Shown: positions 6,615 through 10,000 of the stretch, piece after piece
How positions within the stretch are numbered: position 1 is the first letter of the stretch
Layout: every line of letters starts with the position of its first letter
Assembly: GCA_020217265.1 (NCBI GenBank)
Contig: JAIWOS010000149.1
Span: 1 to 10,000, forward strand
DNA length: 10,000 bases
Source: Thiobacillus sp.
GTDB lineage: Bacteria > Pseudomonadota > Gammaproteobacteria > Burkholderiales > Thiobacillaceae
Reading direction: 5' to 3'
Program-made: the position numbers and the translations under genes
The notes under the pieces: generated by a model
Database searches by the model: none
Told to the model about the DNA's origin: nothing
What the model saw: only the letters and a program-made list of their open reading frames with translations

Positions 6615-7244
6615 TTACACCAGCCCCAGGTTACGCGCGGTGAGCGCGGCTTCGGCGCGCGAGGAGACGTTCAGCTTGCGGTAGATGTCCTTCACGTAGG
6701 ACGGCACGGTGTTGGCGCTGATCCCCAGCAGGCGGGCGACCTCGGCGGTGGTGAGCCCCTTGGCGATGAGGCGCAGCACGTCGGTTTCGCGCTCGGTGAG
6801 TTTGGGGGATGTCACCTCCGGGGCAACGCGAAAGTGCGACAGCAGCTTGCGCGCCACCGCCGGCGACAGCGGCGGCCGGCCGGCGACGATGCCGCTCAGC
6901 AGCTCGACGAGGCTGTCCTGATCCTGGTCCTTGAGCAGATAGCCCTGGGCGCCTGCGCGCAGTGCGGGAAAGATGTGCTGGTCGTCGTCGAAGATGCTGG
7001 CGACCACGCACAGGGTGCGCGGCGAACGGTGTCCGAGTTCGGCGATGAAATCGACGCCGTTGCCGTCGGGCAGGCCCAGGTCGACGAGCGCCAGTTCCGG
7101 CGCGGGGCCGCCGGCGAGCGACTGGCGGGCATCGGCCAGGTTGGCCGCCCGCTGCACAGCGATGCCGGGAAACGTGGACTGGAGAACCCGTGTCAGCCAG
7201 TCGGCTGCTTCCGGGACGTCCTCGACGAGCAGACAGGTTTTCAT
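6615..7244 (-). CDS. NarL/LuxR-family response regulator
   Basis: Two-component response regulator of 209 residues. The receiver domain (about 1-120) has the acidic pair Glu8/Asp9, phosphoacceptor Asp55 in LALVDLGLPDGNG, Ser83 in VASIFDD and Lys105 in GYLLKD, so all key residues are present. The C-terminal GerE-type helix-turn-helix (about 147-209) has LTERETDVLRLIAKGLTTAEVARLLGISANTV and PSYVKDIYRKLNVSSRAEA. The Pro181-Ser-Tyr in the recognition-helix region replaces the more usual Lys-Ser/Thr-His. I chose the ATG at 7244 because it has a Shine-Dalgarno GGAGG (7254-7250) at correct spacing; the in-frame GTG at 7250 overlaps that site. The gene is divergent from the beta-barrel and histidine kinase genes, and the kinase is its likely partner. 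Site A in the 130-bp shared upstream region suggests that it also controls itself. Confidence 0.93.
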   Translation of the reverse strand: MKTCLLVEDVPEAADWLTRVLQSTFPGIAVQRAANLADARQSLAGGPAPELALVDLGLPDGNGVDFIAELGHRSPRTLCVVASIFDDDQHIFPALRAGAQGYLLKDQDQDSLVELLSGIVAGRPPLSPAVARKLLSHFRVAPEVTSPKLTERETDVLRLIAKGLTTAEVARLLGISANTVPSYVKDIYRKLNVSSRAEAALTARNLGLV

Positions 7245-7286
7245 GTGCACCTCCAGAGTCGCAACGATAGCGGGATCGGCGCGGTA

Positions 7287-7309
7287 CCGATACCCCCGAA
7301 CAGGGGGTG
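7287..7309. promoter_or_regulatory. Inverted-repeat site A, in the regulator/beta-barrel divergent region
   Basis: The core ACCCCC-GAACA-GGGGGT (7292-7308) is a perfect 6-bp inverted repeat with a 5-base spacer, in the only intergenic region between the response regulator and the divergent beta-barrel gene. Its centre is about 75 bp before the barrel GTG and 56 bp before the regulator ATG. Two similar sites, B and C, lie before the other surface-protein genes with the same orientation relative to the gene. The spacing and symmetry would suit a dimeric NarL-type regulator. Confidence 0.6.
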
Positions 7310-7340
7310 GACCGCGTTCCCGGGCGCCGTTCGGCTCACG

Positions 7341-7346
7341 TAGAAT
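7341..7346 (+). promoter_or_regulatory. Candidate -10 box of the beta-barrel/kinase transcript
   Basis: TAGAAT matches five of six -10 bases and lies 29 bases before the GTG start codon. The -35 position (near 7317-7323) is poor, as expected for a promoter that needs an activator. The box is 32 bases downstream of site A. Confidence 0.4.
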
Positions 7347-7374
7347 CCCGCCCTTTGCGCAACAGGGGAATCAC

Positions 7375-8466
7375 GTGGTCGAAGGCATGGGGCGGGGCGT
7401 CGGGCTGGGAATCTTGTTGTTGTCGGTGTCGGCATGGGCGGGGGACGATGTGCCGTTGCCGGCAGCGTCGACGCACGGGCTCGACGCCCTGGCGCCTGCC
7501 GGCCACTGGGCCGCGCGGTTCACCGTGCTGCGCAACGGCTATACCCATCGCTACACGGACGGCGGCAAGCGGGTGGACATGGACCGCGACTACAACACGC
7601 AACTGGCCGGCGCCGGCTTCAACGTGCAGCTGGACACGCGGGCGGTGACCGAATTCACCGAGCTGATGCTGGGCTACGGCGTGACCGACAGCTTCACCGT
7701 CGGCGCGATCCTGCCTTGGGCCCGCACCACGAACCGCGTGCGGCTCACCGATACCGGTCTGGTTGGCAGTGCCGCCCTGCAGGGCGTGCTCACCGGTATG
7801 CTGGGCTATCGGCCACTGGGTTCCACCTCGACCGCCGGCTTCGCCGATCCCACCGTCGGCGCGCTCTGGCGATTCCACAAGGGGGCGCGCGACAGCGCGG
7901 TGGCTGGCATCGGCGTGCGCTTCGGCGTCGCCCGCGCCGACGACCCCGACAACCTGGCCGACATTCCGCCGGGAGACGGCAGCACCGACCTGCGTTTTCG
8001 CATCGAATATTTCCGCGAACTGGGGGCGGGCTGGGACGTTCGCCTGCTCGCCGAGCACCAGGTGCAGCTGCCGGACACGGTCCGCGTGCGGCCCGGCAAT
8101 CCCCTCGCCACGCCGGCGGCGGCGACCGAAACGCTCAAACGCGACCTGGGCGACTACCAGGAATTCGATCTTGAACTCGGCAAGGCCTGGGGCGACTGGC
8201 GCGCCTCGCTCACCTGGCACCGCTACCAGGAAGCAAGCGACCGCTACACCTCGAGGGCCGGCACGGACACGTCGTTTCTGTCGGCCAACACCCGCACCGT
8301 CGCCGACCAGGCGCGCGTCGGCCTCATCTGGAGCGGCATCCGCGCCTGGCAGGCGGGGCGCCTGCCGCTGCCGCTCATCGTCAAGCTCGAGGTGCAGGAC
8401 GCCGTGGCCGGACGCAATTTCGTCGACGTGCGCGATGTCTATCTGCGTGTCACCAGCTTCTTCTGA
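7375..8466 (+). CDS. Predicted outer-membrane beta-barrel protein
   Basis: A 363-residue exported protein. The start is the GTG at 7375, which has a Shine-Dalgarno AGGGGA (7364-7369) five bases before it. An ATG at 7387 would lack usable spacing, and the open frame further upstream belongs to the divergent intergenic region and the opposite-strand regulator. Residues 1-22 form a signal peptide (GVGLGILLLSVSAWA, cut before GDD). The mature part is a run of amphipathic strands with short turns, for example FTELMLGYGVTDSFTVGAILPWAR and STDLRFRIEYFRELGAGWDVRLLAEHQVQLP. It ends in VYLRVTSFF, a terminal aromatic typical of outer-membrane barrels. The segment LGYGVTDSFTVGAILP recalls the phenol-degradation 'meta-pathway' transporter-like barrel family, but I am not sure of that assignment. 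The sensor kinase follows after 52 bp on the same strand, so the barrel may take part in sensing or transport of the signal. Confidence 0.85.
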   Translation: MVEGMGRGVGLGILLLSVSAWAGDDVPLPAASTHGLDALAPAGHWAARFTVLRNGYTHRYTDGGKRVDMDRDYNTQLAGAGFNVQLDTRAVTEFTELMLGYGVTDSFTVGAILPWARTTNRVRLTDTGLVGSAALQGVLTGMLGYRPLGSTSTAGFADPTVGALWRFHKGARDSAVAGIGVRFGVARADDPDNLADIPPGDGSTDLRFRIEYFRELGAGWDVRLLAEHQVQLPDTVRVRPGNPLATPAAATETLKRDLGDYQEFDLELGKAWGDWRASLTWHRYQEASDRYTSRAGTDTSFLSANTRTVADQARVGLIWSGIRAWQAGRLPLPLIVKLEVQDAVAGRNFVDVRDVYLRVTSFF

Positions 8467-8518
8467 GTCGCACGTGGAGCGGCGGGAGAGATTCACGTCG
8501 GGCATCTCGCCTGCTGTC

Positions 8519-10000
8519 ATGGTATGGGCGCGCTGGGTTTGCGCCCTGGCGCTGTGGCTAGCCGGAGGGCTGCCGCTGGCTGCGTGCGCCGCGGTGCCGG
8601 GCGTACTGTTGCTGAAGCACGCGCATTTCGTGCTATCCGATTCCGCCACGCCGCCGCTGACGCAGGGCGCGCCGGTGTCGCTGCCGGACGCCTGGATGGA
8701 GCGCCGTCCTGCCATTGCCCGTGCCGCGCCCACGACCGGCTGGTACCGTCTGACGTTCACAAGCCCGTCAGGATCGACGCTGCAGGCGGTGTACCTGCCC
8801 CGGCTCGGGCTCAATGCCGCAGTCTTCGTCAACGGTCACTCCATCGGCGACGGCGGCCGCTTCGTCGAGCCTGTCGGGCGAAACTGGAACCGCCCGCTCT
8901 TGCTTCCGATTCCGCCCGGGGTACTAAGCCCGCCCGGTGAACCCAACCGGCTCGATATCCGGCTGCTTTCTCACCCCTACACGCAGGCCTATCTCGATCC
9001 GGTCGAGGTGGGGCCCGAGCGCGTGTTGCGCATCCGTTACGAAACGGCACTGTTCTGGCGCATCAGTCTCAACCAGACCGCCAGTCTGGTCATTGCCGGG
9101 GTCGGCCTTCTCATGCTGACGCTGTGGTGGCAACGTCGGCAGGACCTGGCCTATGCCTGGTTTGCTGCAGCCTCGCTGATCTGGGCGGCCCAATCCACCA
9201 ATCTTTACTTGCGCCACGCGCCCTTCGATACGGCAACTTGGGAGATTCTAGTCAACGCCAGCTTCCAGGTATTCGCAGCGCTGCTGATGGCCGCGCTGTT
9301 GCGATTTTCGAACGCGGGCGGACGCAGGCTCATGCCCTGGTTGTGGGGGCTGGCCGCCGCGTCGCCCGCGATCCTCTTTCTCGTGCCGGCGCAGGGCTTC
9401 ATGCTGGCAAGCGCCGCACTGCATGGGTTCACGCTACTTTCGGCGCTGTGGGTGCTGGTGCTCTTGCTACGCGCCGCCGTGCGCGGCAGGAACCGCGACG
9501 CCGCCCTGCTGGTGGCGGCGATGGGGGTGGTCGTGCTGTTCGGTGCCCACGATCTTTTCAAGCATGGGCAGAGTCGCTGGTTCTTCGAGGACGTGCATCT
9601 GCTGCACTACAGCGCGCCGTTGATCTTTCTGCTGGTGGGCCTCTTGATGACATCGCGCTTCGTCACGGTACTGAACCAGTTCGAGGCCCTGAACGGCACG
9701 CTGGAAACCCGGGTGGCGGCCAAGCAGGCCGAACTGGAAGCGAGCTACCGGCGCATGCACGCGCTGGAAACCGAGCGTGCAGTGGGAGAGGAGCGCGAGC
9801 GCATCTACCGCGACCTGCATGACGATGTGGGCGCCAAGCTGCTCTCGCTGGTCTACCGCGCGGGCACGCCGGAGGACGCCAGCCTCGCGCGCTCGGCGCT
9901 GCAGGATTTGCGCGACGTGGTGTCGACCGTGCAGCCGGAGAACCTCACGCTGGAGGCGCTGGGCGCGGATTGGCGCGCGGAATGTGAACGCCGGCTGAGC
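8519..10000 (+). CDS. 7TMR-DISM-like sensor histidine kinase (3' end cut by window)
   Basis: Membrane sensor kinase, open through the last base; 494 residues are visible. After a signal sequence (residues 1 to about 24) there is a periplasmic beta-sandwich domain (about 25-180) with TGWYRLTFTSP and LPRLGLNAAVFVNGHSIGDGG, resembling galactose-binding-like folds. Seven hydrophobic segments follow between about 183 and 381, the layout of the 7TMR-DISM family. A charged coiled coil (about 385-430) leads to ERERIYRDLHDDVGAKLLSLVY, the HisKA_3 dimerisation and phosphoacceptor motif with His434. The ATP-binding domain lies beyond the window. HisKA_3 kinases pair with NarL-type regulators, which fits the divergent regulator gene nearby. 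The ATG at 8519 has no clear Shine-Dalgarno. An in-frame GTG at 8474, only seven bases after the previous stop, would add 15 residues and is a real alternative. Confidence 0.9.
   Translation, partial: MVWARWVCALALWLAGGLPLAACAAVPGVLLLKHAHFVLSDSATPPLTQGAPVSLPDAWMERRPAIARAAPTTGWYRLTFTSPSGSTLQAVYLPRLGLNAAVFVNGHSIGDGGRFVEPVGRNWNRPLLLPIPPGVLSPPGEPNRLDIRLLSHPYTQAYLDPVEVGPERVLRIRYETALFWRISLNQTASLVIAGVGLLMLTLWWQRRQDLAYAWFAAASLIWAAQSTNLYLRHAPFDTATWEILVNASFQVFAALLMAALLRFSNAGGRRLMPWLWGLAAASPAILFLVPAQGFMLASAALHGFTLLSALWVLVLLLRAAVRGRNRDAALLVAAMGVVVLFGAHDLFKHGQSRWFFEDVHLLHYSAPLIFLLVGLLMTSRFVTVLNQFEALNGTLETRVAAKQAELEASYRRMHALETERAVGEERERIYRDLHDDVGAKLLSLVYRAGTPEDASLARSALQDLRDVVSTVQPENLTLEALGADWRAECERRLS

Noticed and set aside
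6973..7374. Upstream extension of the beta-barrel gene frame
   Set aside because: It runs over the opposite-strand response regulator and the divergent promoter; the GTG at 7375 has a good ribosome binding site and gives a clean signal peptide.
8519..8590. Lipobox-like LAAC at residues 20-23 of the kinase
   Set aside because: The protein continues into seven membrane segments and a cytoplasmic kinase, so a lipoprotein anchor is not expected; the match is short and probably chance.
7336..8832. Long minus-strand open frame (498 codons) opposite the beta-barrel and kinase genes
   Set aside because: No domain, no signal or motif, and it crosses two convincing plus-strand genes and the divergent promoter; a GC-driven shadow frame.

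Overview
The window is GC-rich, gene-dense chromosomal DNA from a Gram-negative bacterium. SecB, two-zinc-motif thioredoxin 2, a type V autotransporter and a PEP-CTERM protein together point to a betaproteobacterium, perhaps Thiobacillus-like or Rhodocyclales-like. The genus is an inference from gene content only.

Positions 2-2371 (minus strand) are housekeeping. In transcription order they hold trxC (thioredoxin 2), a terminator-like hairpin, secB (export chaperone), a small exported SH3-domain protein that probably starts at TTG, and gpsA (glycerol-3-phosphate dehydrogenase). The last three overlap by a few bases and look translationally coupled.

Positions 2469-5791 (minus strand) hold two exported proteins in a probable operon. 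The first is a 734-residue autotransporter. Its passenger has seven HAF-type repeats, joined to the beta-barrel by a Gly-Gly-Thr linker encoded by thirteen 9-bp repeats. It is followed after 14 bp by a 367-residue periplasmic protein that I do not recognise.

Positions 5884-6525 (minus strand) encode a small discoidin-like (F5/8 type C) secreted protein with a C-terminal PEP-CTERM-type sorting signal. The motif reads VPEA instead of VPEP.

Positions 6615-10000 form a two-component system. A NarL/LuxR-family response regulator (minus strand) is divergent from an outer-membrane beta-barrel gene. That gene is followed on the plus strand by a 7TMR-DISM-like sensor histidine kinase with a HisKA_3 phosphoacceptor region, cut by the window end.

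The most interesting signal is not a gene. A G/C-rich inverted repeat, in gene-sense orientation ACCCCC-GAACA-GGGGGT, lies once in each of the three intergenic regions upstream of the surface-protein genes: the autotransporter, the PEP-CTERM protein, and the regulator/beta-barrel divergent region. It has the same orientation relative to the three surface-protein genes and is centred about 59-75 bp before their start codons. I infer that it is the operator of the neighbouring response regulator, so that kinase, regulator, barrel, PEP-CTERM protein, autotransporter and the unknown periplasmic protein form one local cell-surface regulon. No intergenic stretch in the window exceeds 300 bases, and I saw no tRNA, rRNA, CRISPR array or insertion sequence.
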